Positions 21,313 to 64,000 of a stretch of 64,000 bases of DNA are shown here, one piece after another. Source of the stretch: Stramonita haemastoma (lineage: Eukaryota; Mollusca; Gastropoda; Neogastropoda; Muricidae). The position numbers were made by a program, and so were the translations under genes. Every line of letters begins with the position of its first letter. Position 1 is the first letter of the stretch. The DNA is taken from NCBI GenBank assembly GCA_030674155.1, contig CM060342.1, positions 11,895,182 to 11,959,181 on the forward strand. Reading direction: 5' to 3'. The notes under the pieces were generated by a model that had not been told where the DNA came from, ran no database searches, and saw only the letters and a list, made by a program, of their open reading frames with translations.

Positions 21313-21937
21313 CACAGAGTTACAATGTTACTAATACCATTATTTAAGACAAAGAAAAAAATCAATGAAAAGTCAATAAGCAATTTATGTCAGATTACAG
21401 TATCTGCATACTTCAGTTCATACATTATATATTAGAAGGAAGAAAAGAACAAACAACAAACGCAACAATACCATATGATAATACCCATCATCACTGAGAG
21501 GAAACATAAGCACTAACAAGTATACAAACAAATAAACAAAAAACGAGCAAACAAACAAAAACAACAAAAATCCAAAAGACAAAATAAACAAAAGCAGTAA
21601 AGGGGAGGGGATGGGAAGGATGGGGAGGGGTTCAAGGAGGAAGGGGGAGAATACAAACAGCAAATGGAAGAATTAGAGTAATGATTTATGATTATATAAT
21701 TAAAAAAACAACCTACAAATATTGAACAAAAACCAAAAAAAAACAGCAAATAAAACAAAAAATCAAACAAAAGAAAAAAGAAAGGAAAAAAAGAAAGGAA
21801 AAAAAAAGAGAAAAAAAAGAAAGATGTGAAAGAGCAATTGAAATGTGAGTTCAGAATCATAAATGTGTAGGCCTATTTTGATCACTCAGTGTATGCTTGG
21901 AACTTACGGGTAAAAAGAGACAATTGCCAAGGGACCT

Positions 21938-21945
21938 TGACGTCA
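21938..21945 (+). promoter_or_regulatory. Palindromic CRE (TGACGTCA) upstream of the FET start codon
   Basis: A perfect 8-bp CREB/ATF site 37 bases 5' of the ATG, in a promoter-like stretch with no obvious TATA box. CREB/ATF binding to this motif is established; its use here is inferred from position. Confidence 0.55.
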
Positions 21946-21981
21946 CGAACACAAGCGCTCTCTCTACCCTGTGAATTAATT

Positions 21982-55256
<33,275 letters not shown>

Positions 55257-55681
55257 AGGGTCGGGGACCACACCACCTTCGGCAGTCCGCTGGACCTGCC
55301 TCTACTCAACACAGCACTGCTTGTGCTGGCTGGATTGGTTCTTTGTGTGGGGCCACTGGATGTGCAAATAGAGACGTCTATCTGACTGCCCCCCTCCCCC
55401 TCTCTCAGTGTATGTTCAGAGCATTTTTATCGTTTTAAGATTAGTGGTTCATAAAACCCTTCCCCTGCTCTGAATGTGTGTTCATCATCATTAGAAAGGA
55501 AGAAGAAACGATGTGTTACCATTGACTTCATACCATGAGAACTGTTTCCATCTTAGCAAACATGTTTATTGTTTTTTGAAATTACTTATCACCACAAAAG
55601 ACTTTATCAAGTTGTGTCCAAGTTTGATGTGAGGATGTGGTTTATTATCTCAGAGGTGATGTGTGGCTACTACTTTTATTC

Positions 55682-55687
55682 ATTAAA
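55682..55687 (+). promoter_or_regulatory. Candidate poly(A) signal ATTAAA of the FET gene
   Basis: ATTAAA about 425 bases after the stop, followed at 55692-55732 by a G/T-rich stretch that could be the downstream element. No canonical AATAAA is seen between the stop and here. The 3' UTR would then be 55257 to about 55710. Confidence 0.45.
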
Positions 55688-55890
55688 CCAACATGTGTTT
55701 ATTCAGAGTGTCTGTCATTTTGTTTGTGTGCATCGGGAATGGTGGAAACTGATTCAGAATGAAACAGTACAATTAAGGCCACATTCATACTGCCACTTGC
55801 AACTGGAGAGCGAAAGTAAAAAAGCGTACATGCATGGGAAAAGGTGTTCATACTTGACAGTGGGGTGTCTGCCTCGAGAAAGAAGGAAGT

Positions 55891-56370
55891 TGTTAGTTTT
55901 AGTGTAAACATGGTACTAACAGTGATGAACAAACGCTGCTTTGTCCTTGAGAAAGAAGAGAGGAGGTAGGGCTGTTAGTTTTAGTGTAAACATGGCACTG
56001 ACAGTGTGATGAACAATGCTGCTTTGTCCTTGAGGAAGAAGAGAGGAGGTAGGGCTACTGTTAGTTTTAGTGTAAACATGGCACTAACAGTGATGAACAA
56101 ATACTGCTTTGTCCTTGAGAAAGAATAGAGGAGGTAGAGCTGTTAGTTTTAGTGTAAACATGGCAGACAGTGTGATAAACAAATGCTGCTTTGTCCTTGA
56201 GAAAGGAGAGAGGTGGTAGAGCTGTTAGTTTTAGTGTAAACATGGCAGACAGTGTGATGAACAAATGCTGCTTTGTCCTTGAGAAAGAAGAGAGGTGGTA
56301 GAGCTGTTAGTTTTAGTGTAAACATGGCAGACAGTGTGATGAACAAATGCTGCTTTGTCCTTGAGACAGA
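55891..56370 (+). repeat. 82-bp tandem repeat, 6 copies
   Basis: The unit starts TGTTAGTTTTAGTGTAAACA at 55891, 55973, 56059, 56141, 56223 and 56305 (periods 82, 86, 82, 82, 82). Each unit has an ATG; in the later ones it opens MADSVMNKCCFVLE and soon stops. The final unit runs into the LINE RNase H-like segment. It lies about 180 bases past the candidate FET poly(A) signal. Confidence 0.88.
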
Positions 56371-57018
56371 AGGGACGCTTGTTCAGCACACATGCACAGC
56401 AGTGTTTCAGTGCAAACTTTTTCAGATCCGTCCCAACCTGAAAGAGGTTTTCCCTCTGTGTGTCAAAAACCGAAGGGAGGCGACGGTGCTCGACAGGATA
56501 AACACAGATCATTCTCACATCACTCGTGTTCATTTGCTGAAAGGCGAACTTGTGTATGTGCGGGTAACCATCAGGCATCTGCTCTTGGTGTGTCGAGATG
56601 TTCAGGAAATAAGGCACAAGCATTTTACCGCAGACTCCCTGAAAATCCTCTTTCGGGATGTTCCACCGGACACCATTTTTATCTTCCTGAGAGACTTGGG
56701 CTTTTTTGGTCTGATATGAGTGAAAGTGGTATAGTTGCTCTCTATGGACAAGGTTGTTTTAAGGAATCTGGTTTTGGTTTTATCTCATTTTATGTGTGAT
56801 CGATGTGGGTTTTCCCACGACGCGGTGGCCGTCCTGGGCTGACCCTTATGGTTGACCAGGGCGTTGATACAAGCAAGGACAGTTGAGTTGGTTTTAAACG
56901 CCGTTTTAACTGTATATAGTCGCACGCTTTTAATACGAGTTTTAAAATGTGACGAGGTGACAGCCCCAATATGGCCCGTGCGGTCGGCGGGGCTCTAAGC
57001 AACATCATTGGATTGAAT
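56365..57018 (+). pseudogene. Decayed LINE: RNase H-like C-terminus plus 3' UTR
   Basis: Frames including REATVLDRINTDHSHITRVH and then IRHLLLVCRDVQEIRHKHFT, SLKILFRDVPPDTIFIFLRD resemble the RNase H-terminal part of I/Jockey-group LINEs; stop at 56717-56719. The 3' UTR (56790-57018) recurs at 2045-2215 (minus) and 60690-60915 (plus) and ends in TTGGAT-type repeats. The continuous 131-codon frame from 56324 is probably not a host gene: its N-terminus comes from the neighbouring tandem repeat. Confidence 0.65.
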
Positions 57019-57380
57019 TGGACCTTCCTCTCTCCCTCCGGCAAAAGCCTACTTATGACACTTTTAAATCCAACCTCAAGACACACTCATTTCAAACCCA
57101 AGATTTTCTCCTGTTTCCATCTCATACCTGTCCCTGCCTTCAACATCTACCTACCAAAGTGTATAACCTTTATAGGTGTGTTTGCGAGCGAGCGAGCGCG
57201 CACGTGCATGCGTGTGTGTGTGCATGCGTGTTGTGTGTGCATGCGCGTGCTTGTGTGTGTACATTCAAATTTGCTGAAACTGTAAATTGTTATTGATTGC
57301 TTGTGTGTTGTATAGGTCGAATGCAAGCGCTTTGATTTGTTTTTACAAGATAAATCGCTTTACAAATTCCATGTATTATT
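57019..57380 (+). mobile_element. LINE 3' end (CR1/L2-like C-terminus)
   Basis: One frame reads LPLSLRQKPTYDTFKSNLKT, a phrase typical of the C-terminus of CR1/L2-group LINE proteins, then a GT-rich 3' UTR and a TATTATT tail. Sister copy at 172-588 on the other strand. Confidence 0.65.
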
Positions 57381-57384
57381 CTAG

Positions 57385-57510
57385 GATAGCTTATTTTAGG
57401 GCAGAAATTGCCTATTATGGAGATTTAAATTTATTTCAAGGAGAGGCATTTTTACAGGCTAGAATTGCTGAAAAGCCTTCAGCTTCAGGGGGCATTGCAC
57501 TGGAGGTGAT
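57385..57510 (+). repeat. Dispersed repeat shared with 8460-8590
   Basis: AGCTTATTTTAGGGCAGAAA, TTCAAGGAGAGGC, CAGGCTAGAATTG and CTTCAGCTTCAGGG(GG)CATT occur in the same order on the minus strand at 8590-8460, inside the relative of the 27645 element. Confidence 0.65.
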
Positions 57511-59939
57511 AGGTTTGTGTCCATCCAAGTTTGAAAACCACAAAGAAGGGTAGAGACTGCATTAACCCTTGCTTGGAGGTGTCTCCTGGTTTTTACTTTG
57601 TTCAGTACTTTAGTCAAGGAAATTTTATAATTTTCAATAGTCTCTAAACAAAAAAAACTTTAAATCTATACCATCTTATACTACAAACATTGATAGCTTC
57701 TACATTCTGCAGTAAATAAAATGTGTACCATGCCAGGCACTTTTTGCAATTATGCACTTGTTTACCAACACACAAAAAATTCCATCTTTGCACCTCAGCA
57801 TTTTTTTGCCATCAGTTTCACAATCGCTTCTGTCCAACTTGCCAGCAATAGCTTCTAGGCTTCTCTGACTCATCAACTCGATCAGTCTCAACAATACTCT
57901 AAACAAAAAAATAGCCTTTAAATCTACCCTGTAGGTGTCCTAATCCTCTCTGAACAGACGCCCTAACCTTTGCCCGTAACAAAATTAATTTCGCAAACCT
58001 TTAAAAATATAACTTGCTTATAAAACCCTACCCATTCGGACACAAGAAAGTGCAGACAGATCGGCATCACAGGACAGCAACTCGTAACGAGAATTTCATT
58101 TATGTAAACGATATTAGTGGCGCCTGTTGTGATCATGTGTAACCACGTGTTACTGGGAGTGGGCTTGAGGGCAGTTAAAGGATGGTATCCTATGTTACTG
58201 ACCAAAGCAGAGTTCAGAGGCTAGATTCACTTGCTGAATGATAAAAAGCATTTACCTGCAGGCAAGAGTGAAGCTGAAGAGGAGTATGAAGAATCGACAT
58301 GGTGTGGCCAAGATATGGCATTTTGTTCGGGCTCAAGTAGATATAGCACCAAGAAAAAGCAAACCCCACCCCTAAAGGACTGGCACACTCACCCTAAACA
58401 GATTTTAACAGCTGAAATTGTACTTCATGAAAGCAGAAGTGAACAAAAGTTATCATTGGTCTTTGGTCTCCACCCATTTTCATTCCACAGGACAGCACAC
58501 GGTTCTTTACAATTTCGTCAACGGGTGTCGCACCCAACTTCAAAGTAGTATGTAGTTATTAAAGCCCAGAAACCAAATTTGAGTATGCATGTGTGGCTTG
58601 ATAGTCTGACGAAAACTTGTAGTCTTACACAGATGTGTTAAAAGTGAAATAGAATTTATTTTTAATAACATCTCACCGACTTGCACATATACGCACACTT
58701 GCACATACACACACACACACACTCTAGCTTCACTAACACGCACATACACAGACGCATTCACTGACAACGGTTTATCTGTTTTCATTGAAAATAAAAACAG
58801 CTTTGTGGATAATTGCAGACCTGTTACACAGTCATGCCTCCAGCATTACAACTGGCGGATAAGAATACTATAATAATAATCACAGGCCATGTTATCACTT
58901 TGGCCCATGAACAAAGACAGCACAACGCGCATTGTCAAGATAGCTGATGGCAGACACAAACAGTACCTGCAAGGCAGCCCACTACCATCCATTGAGAGAG
59001 AGAGAGAGAGAGGGGGGGGGGGGGGGGGGGTTAAAAAAACCAACTGGATTCTTCATTTGTCACTTAATTAAGCATGTGCTTTTTTTCCCCTTTTTACATA
59101 ACAGCAACCAGCTTTGTTACTTTTAAACACTGTTAAGCTTTATGTTGCAAGTCTAGTCTAGGGCTATAAACAATATAGTATGGTATGGTATAGTAGTCTA
59201 GGTTTCCATTCTTGAAGGTAAACTGTTTTTAAAATATTAGAGATCTGTCATAGAAAAAGGCTCACCTGAACATTTTACAATATGACATTCTAGTGACTGT
59301 AGGCCTTGGTAACTAGCTGATATGAATTACTGACACACCTTTAGACCTGGGCCAATTGAGTAAAGTGATTCATGCCATTTTAATATAGCAACAGTCCACC
59401 ATGAATCTTCAATCTTTAAAGATATTTTGACACAAAAGTAGAAACAAATTCAGAGGTCACCCTGAGACCAGGCACACAGTGTCCAAAATCCTTTTTTTTT
59501 TTTTGCTACACTTTGGATGATTGGCAACACTGATAGGTGACATACTGGTAATGCTATACAGAAAGAGAGCAATTTATGACCACCAAATTTACTGAATACA
59601 ATGTATGTGTAGCCAAGTATTTCAACGGTAGGCCTAACGAGGCCTTAGAACTACAGACACCATTGCATGGTTTGTATGCTGCTTAAAACTCCTCAAATCT
59701 TGAATTTTGAGGTCACATTTCCAAGGTCTTGAATTTCAAATGAAAATGATCAAAAAGACAACCTAGAATAAAAAAAAAATTATAAAAAAAACCCAACTCG
59801 TATCCATGCATGCTAAGGACAATAACAGACATTTTTTATGGAAAAATTGTTAAAAGAAAAAATTTTGTTACCCCCCAAAAATAGAATGCATGTGGGCGCT
59901 TAGAGAAAAACGAAACAAGGAGTAGCAGACGACAAAAGA

Positions 59940-60350
59940 CCTGAAGACTTAGTGCGCATGCGCACAACAACAACGGGAAGTAGTGTGCTCGTCGCTCGAA
60001 ATTTGTGTTCGCCGTGTGTTTAAACAACAAAGCAAGGCGAAAAATGTGCATAGAAATCCTTAATGATAGAAAGAAGAGTTCAGAGAAGAGGTTAGCAAAG
60101 TAGCAACAATCGAAGCAAGTGTTTTCGCTGTGCGTGTGAAGAATAGCGTCGATCTCTATCTAGGCAGTAACGGGCAAGCGTTTGTACCTGAAGCTAACTA
60201 CGAAGAACAGATGTTCTTCGACCAAGAATGGTACTTCTGTTTGGACTGAAGATGTTGGAAAAAACACAACGAAAGCATCAAACTTCGGTGCTCAGTGTGT
60301 GTCCTAAAGGATATTACTTGCAAAGTTTAGAGATCGCGAAAAAAAAACCA
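59940..60350 (+). other. Promoter-like stretch with NRF1 palindrome and decayed frame
   Basis: TGCGCATGCGCA (59953-59964) is a perfect NRF1-type palindrome. Downstream, an open frame reads VKNSVDLYLGSNGQAFVPEA, EEQMFFDQEWYFCLD, a stop, then CWKKHNESIKLRCSVCVLKD, with Cys/His spacing resembling a zinc-binding fold. It could be a broken first exon of a mobile element or a lost gene; I do not recognise the family. Confidence 0.35.
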
Positions 60351-60458
60351 TGAATAAGGTGAGGGAGCATTGTACTTTCGGTTTCAGCCTCCCCCAGGTA
60401 AAAAAAAGAAAGAAAAAAAAGCCTTTCCTGGGTGAAAGAGAGCCTCCCCTCCCCAGGG

Positions 60459-60459
<1 letters not shown>

Positions 60460-60493
<34 letters not shown>
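60460..60493. repeat. 34-base poly-C run
   Basis: Uninterrupted C run, complementary to a G-quadruplex-prone strand. Confidence 0.95.
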
Positions 60494-60495
<2 letters not shown>

Positions 60496-60689
60496 GAAAA
60501 AGCCTCCTCTAAGTTAAGAAAGAGCATTCCACTTTTTTTTTTTTTTGGAGGGGTTGATATGCTTTACAAGGTTCAGCACTATATAAATTCCATATGTTAT
60601 TATTAGAATTTAAGATTAAGAACGTCACAGTTCTTTACTGCAAGCATTGCAGTTGTTTTTTGAGGACTCAGATATTTTGGTTTTGTCTG

Positions 60690-60915
60690 GTTTTGTGTGT
60701 CGTTCATGTGGTCCTCCCACAACATGCTGACTGTCCAGGTTTGACCCTTCAGTTGTTGTTGGCGAAGAGTTGGTTTTTCAGCTTGTTTTAATTCATAGAT
60801 AGTTGCCTTGTTTTACTCTTGAGATTTAAGTATTAAGGAGATGACAGCCCAGGTGTGGTTTCTGTGGTTTGCAGGGGTTATGATATCAAAAATAGGACTG
60901 GATTGGATGGCATCG
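60690..60915 (+). mobile_element. Diverged LINE 3' UTR fragment
   Basis: Collinear but weak match to 56800-57018 (GTCGTTCATGTGGTCCTCCC, GACTGTCCAGGTTTGACCCT, GATGACAGCCC) with a GGATTGGATGG tail. Confidence 0.55.
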
Positions 60916-60932
60916 GAAGATTTCTTTCTTTC

Positions 60933-61425
60933 TTTATTCGTATATATCAAGGATCTATTTATTTATTTACTGTTCTATTTCAAGGATAATGGAATAAGCA
61001 TTCATGTGCTTTTTTACATCCTGTCCCCGTGTGTATGCAGTTTTGTAAATCTTGTCATCTGTTCCTATCGGCACACAATGGCCTACTCTTACGAAAAGCG
61101 GAACAGGATTTAATGTGTGCGCAAGACGTTCTGCGTGCGTTCGCACACGGGGCCTCGGTTTATAGTCTCATCCGAAGGACTTGTGGGGAGAGTGGAATCA
61201 GCACTGATGTTAACTCCAGGAGAAAGGATAATGGAATAAGCACTCATGTGCGTTTTTACATCTGGTCCCCGTGTGCACGAAGTTTTGTAGATTTTTTGGG
61301 GGGAGAGTGGAGTCAGCACTGATGTTAACTCCAGGGGAAAAATCCCCTCAAACGGGAATCAAACCCGGGTTGTCAAATTGCAAGGGCAATGTTCTGACTG
61401 GTCACAAGGTTATCCCATCCCCATG
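60933..61425 (-). mobile_element. Two tandem family B SINE fragments
   Basis: First copy 60933 to about 61220; a second, internally deleted copy follows (61222-61425), ending with the tRNA-like head (AATCAAACCCGGGTTGTC in reverse). They may come from one insertion into another copy. Confidence 0.75.
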
Positions 61426-61585
61426 GGGATCGGGTGTAAACAGTTAGAGGTTCCTGTCAGACAACTTTAAAACAAATTTTTTAAGAGATGGGGGGAAAAA
61501 ATTACCGGGGAAGTAAGAGGACTTCATGGGATATCAACTAATGGAGCTTTATCATGGAATAAACTATTAAGTCAAATGGAGTTTA

Positions 61586-61589
<4 letters not shown>

Positions 61590-61675
<86 letters not shown>

Positions 61676-61819
61676 GTGTGTTTGTGTTTAACAAATGTTA
61701 ACTTTTATCATGTGCATTCAAATTTATCGAAATTTATAGATGTTTAACTTAGTAGTGTGGAATGTTTTATTGGTTGTTAAACAGATTTCTTTTAGTAAAG
61801 GGGTGTGTGTGTGTGTGCG

Positions 61820-61882
<63 letters not shown>

Positions 61883-61972
61883 GTGTGTGTGTGTGTGTGT
61901 GTGTGTTGCGTGCGTGCGTGCATGTGTGTGTGTGTGTGTGTGCATGTGTGTGTGTGTGTATGTGTGTGTTTA
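61590..61972. repeat. (GT)n arrays
   Basis: Two GT-rich arrays (61590-61682, 61801-61972) bracket related unique sequence ending TTTAACAAATGTTA in both cases, suggesting a duplication of about 290 bp. Confidence 0.85.
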
Positions 61973-62288
61973 ACAAATGTTACCTCTATTTTGTATGTTT
62001 AAAGTATTTCTCGATTTCTTACCAGCTGTTTAGATAAGCTTTTAATCACTGCAAAACAAATTTCCTTTAACAGAGGACAATAAAGGTGTTGAATTGTTGA
62101 ATTGAATTTTGGAACTAAAAGATGGGATATGATTGGTGATTGGAGAACCATCTTGAAGATACACTGACTTTCACTTGAGCTTTGTCTTGCAGCACAGATA
62201 TGAAATATTAATGATACATTAGTATCAATTGGAGTTACATCTTGGAACTGAAAAACAGGATATTTTGATTTTAGATCTGAAGAGATAT

Positions 62289-62298
62289 CATGTCTGCC

Positions 62299-62331
<33 letters not shown>

Positions 62332-62533
62332 TTCTACCTGCCTGCCTGCCTGTCTCTTGTTTCTTTGGGACTGGATGGAAAAAAGCCCATGGGTGCTTAT
62401 TCATTATCCTTGAAATACAAGAATTTGATACGCTTTTATTTGATCTCTCTCTCAACACACACACATGTACGCACGCATGCATGCGCGTGCACACACACAC
62501 ACACACACACGCACACACACACACACACGCACC

Positions 62534-62577
<44 letters not shown>
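62289..62577. repeat. (TCTG)n and (CA)n arrays
   Basis: A TCTG/CCTG tetranucleotide array (62289-62352), a SINE fragment, then CA arrays to 62577. Confidence 0.9.
62365..62425 (+). mobile_element. SINE family B 3'-end fragment
   Basis: GGGACTGGATGGAAAAAAGC followed by TTATTCATTATCCTTGAAAT matches the last about 60 bases of family B in plus sense, without the body. Confidence 0.6.
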
Positions 62578-62578
<1 letters not shown>

Positions 62579-64000
62579 TTCACCTTCAATAACAGGCAAA
62601 AGAAAAGTACACGGCAACAACAAAAAAATGAGTCACGAACAACAGCATGTTTAATTCGCATAAAAACTAAGAGAACAGAAAATGGTCTTGATGGATTAAT
62701 TAATCATACATATTTCTACTAAACCTTCAAAATGTAGACCTGCAAAATGCCAACAGTATTGATGACATAGCAGAATTCTTCCACAATCATCTAGTCAACC
62801 GCTTCGTCAATGCAAAAGCACCACCATTCAACAGCACTGTTCTCTGTCTGGCCCGACACATTCATATATAACCACATTTCCAGTTCTGTATCAGCAGCTC
62901 AGAACATACCCGCCATTCTTCTTCAGCCTTTCCAATGTCATCAGTCAGCTATTCTGTTGGACATGATCCTGTTCTGCATATCACATAATCAGTACACAAA
63001 GTACAGTGACCAACGGCTTTGTTGTATGTATTCAGTCTGATATGTTCATCTTCTTCCTGACGATGCAATACGAGTATTATGAGGTATCAATCGTTCACAG
63101 TATGTTCAGTGTTCACAGTATTGCTCCTGCATGCAGTATACAAGGTATCACGATTCAACAACTTCGGTGCAGTATCCATGCTCGCCATGTTATATTCTCA
63201 GTCAACAAAGTGCCTTTATTCTACAGTGATCATTTAAAGTTCTGCATTACTAATTGTTCATTTTTCAGTCATGTTACTTATCATGTGTTATTGCTGATTG
63301 TTAATCGACTAGGCTTGATAATAAAAAAAAAATGTACATGATCATTTATTAAACCAATGAACTACAGTCTGATAGGAATAAACTAATTGGAATCTCTCAT
63401 CATTATTCGATAGTCACAGCTCAGCTTGCTACATTACTTTACAGGAATCATCTCACTGACACAATGAGTTGACAAGCATAGTTCACGGTTTTGGTTGATC
63501 AATGGTCATTATTATTTGCCTTCACTGATCACTTATGATCTACATTTAGTTAGGCCTGCTATTATCTAATCAACTGATGATCAATTATCTGTATTCACTG
63601 ACACTGTCTACATTCAATACTCTATCTAATTGATTTATTATAATTTAAATCTACATTTACATGTCATCAATCTGCGATCACTAATTTTCTACACACACAA
63701 ATTGTTAATTAACAAATTACCTACATTTATTGGTCATGGTCTACACTGACAAACTACAGGAATGATCTTTACATTCATCAGTCATTAATAAACTGCATTC
63801 ACTGTCGCAATGATGACTGATGATTGATGTTATCCACATTCACAAATTAACTAACTTCATTCTTTGATCATTAATCAGCCTAATGACAGTCACTGGTCAT
63901 ACACCAGCCAAACAACTGAGGACTCTGACACCTGGCTCTACGATCACATAGGTTATGGGACACCTTTACCTTACCTTTACCTTTTACATTCAATAATCAT

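Larger units (their letters stand above)
57560..60640. other. Gene-free stretch right of the FET gene
   Basis: AT-rich unique-looking sequence with short (CA)n and G/C runs. At 59940-60350 there is a promoter-like stretch with a perfect NRF1-type palindrome and a decayed open frame (see separate entry). Open frames at 57963-58205 (minus) and 58231-58548 (plus) lack splice or family support. Confidence 0.5.
61430..64000. other. Gene-free right end of window
   Basis: (GT)n, (TCTG)n and (CA)n tracts up to 62577, a SINE B 3' fragment at 62365-62425, then AT-rich sequence with many short TCATTAAT/CATTCACTGA-like words. The last 60 bases carry the tail of a family E SINE in plus orientation. Nothing else supported. 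Confidence 0.5.

Noticed and set aside
56324..56719. 131-codon frame as a host gene
   Set aside because: Its start lies in an 82-bp tandem repeat and its body resembles a frameshifted LINE RNase H C-terminus; kept as a decayed element.
58231..58548. 105-residue plus-strand open frame
   Set aside because: No recognised domain, no splice-site support, and no related sequence in the window.
62700..62880. Possible LINE fragment reading NSIDDIAEFFHNHLVN
   Set aside because: Only one short phrase looks familiar and it stops soon; too little to call.

Overview
The window is animal nuclear DNA with two spliced genes in a repeat-crowded background. The features pointing to a marine mollusc, probably a gastropod, are: short GT-AG exons in kilobase introns; very long (CA)n, (CT)n and poly-C/poly-G tracts; at least five families of tRNA-headed SINE-like repeats; recurrent TAGGCCTA palindromes near start sites; and truncated LINE 3' ends. 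The taxon is inferred from overall texture, not from a diagnostic gene.

Gene 1, minus strand, 17022 down to 1295 and continuing off the left edge: the first nine coding exons (455 codons) of a peroxisomal acyl-CoA oxidase closest to animal ACOX3 (branched-chain/pristanoyl-CoA oxidase). All splice phases chain. The C-terminal third, with the catalytic-glutamate motif and any peroxisomal targeting signal, is outside the window. Its introns carry four copies of one SINE (three with clean target-site duplications), a LINE fragment and several local duplications that copy splice sites, including two partial copies of exon 7.

Gene 2, plus strand, 21982 to 55256: a complete FET-family RNA-binding protein (FUS/EWSR1/TAF15, fly cabeza). 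Seventeen coding exons give exactly 572 codons including the stop. The order is a Y/G/Q/S-rich prion-like N-terminus, a G/R/S-rich linker, an RRM, RGG, a RanBP2-type zinc finger, a long RGG block, and a C-terminal PY-type NLS. A palindromic CRE (TGACGTCA) lies just upstream of the ATG. Two tiny exons (25 and 38 nt) sit between introns of 7.5, 7.5-adjacent and 6.0 kb scale (33281-40775 and 40814-46784). Skipping the 38-nt exon alone creates a stop at once, the arrangement expected of a FUS-like autoregulatory poison cassette.

The genes diverge, with about 5 kb between start codons; that spacer is filled mostly with SINE copies and microsatellites. Mobile DNA inside the FET introns includes a piggyBac-like element with TTAA ends and a 14-bp perfect inverted repeat (50606-51691), a probable piggyBac MITE (37873-38164) and a 1.8-kb element with a 14-bp perfect TIR and a 6-bp target duplication (27645-29430).

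Right of the FET gene (55700-64000) I recognise no host gene: there is an 82-bp tandem repeat fused to a decayed LINE RNase H-like segment, LINE 3' ends, SINEs, microsatellites and AT-rich sequence. No RNA gene, CRISPR array or prokaryotic feature is supported.
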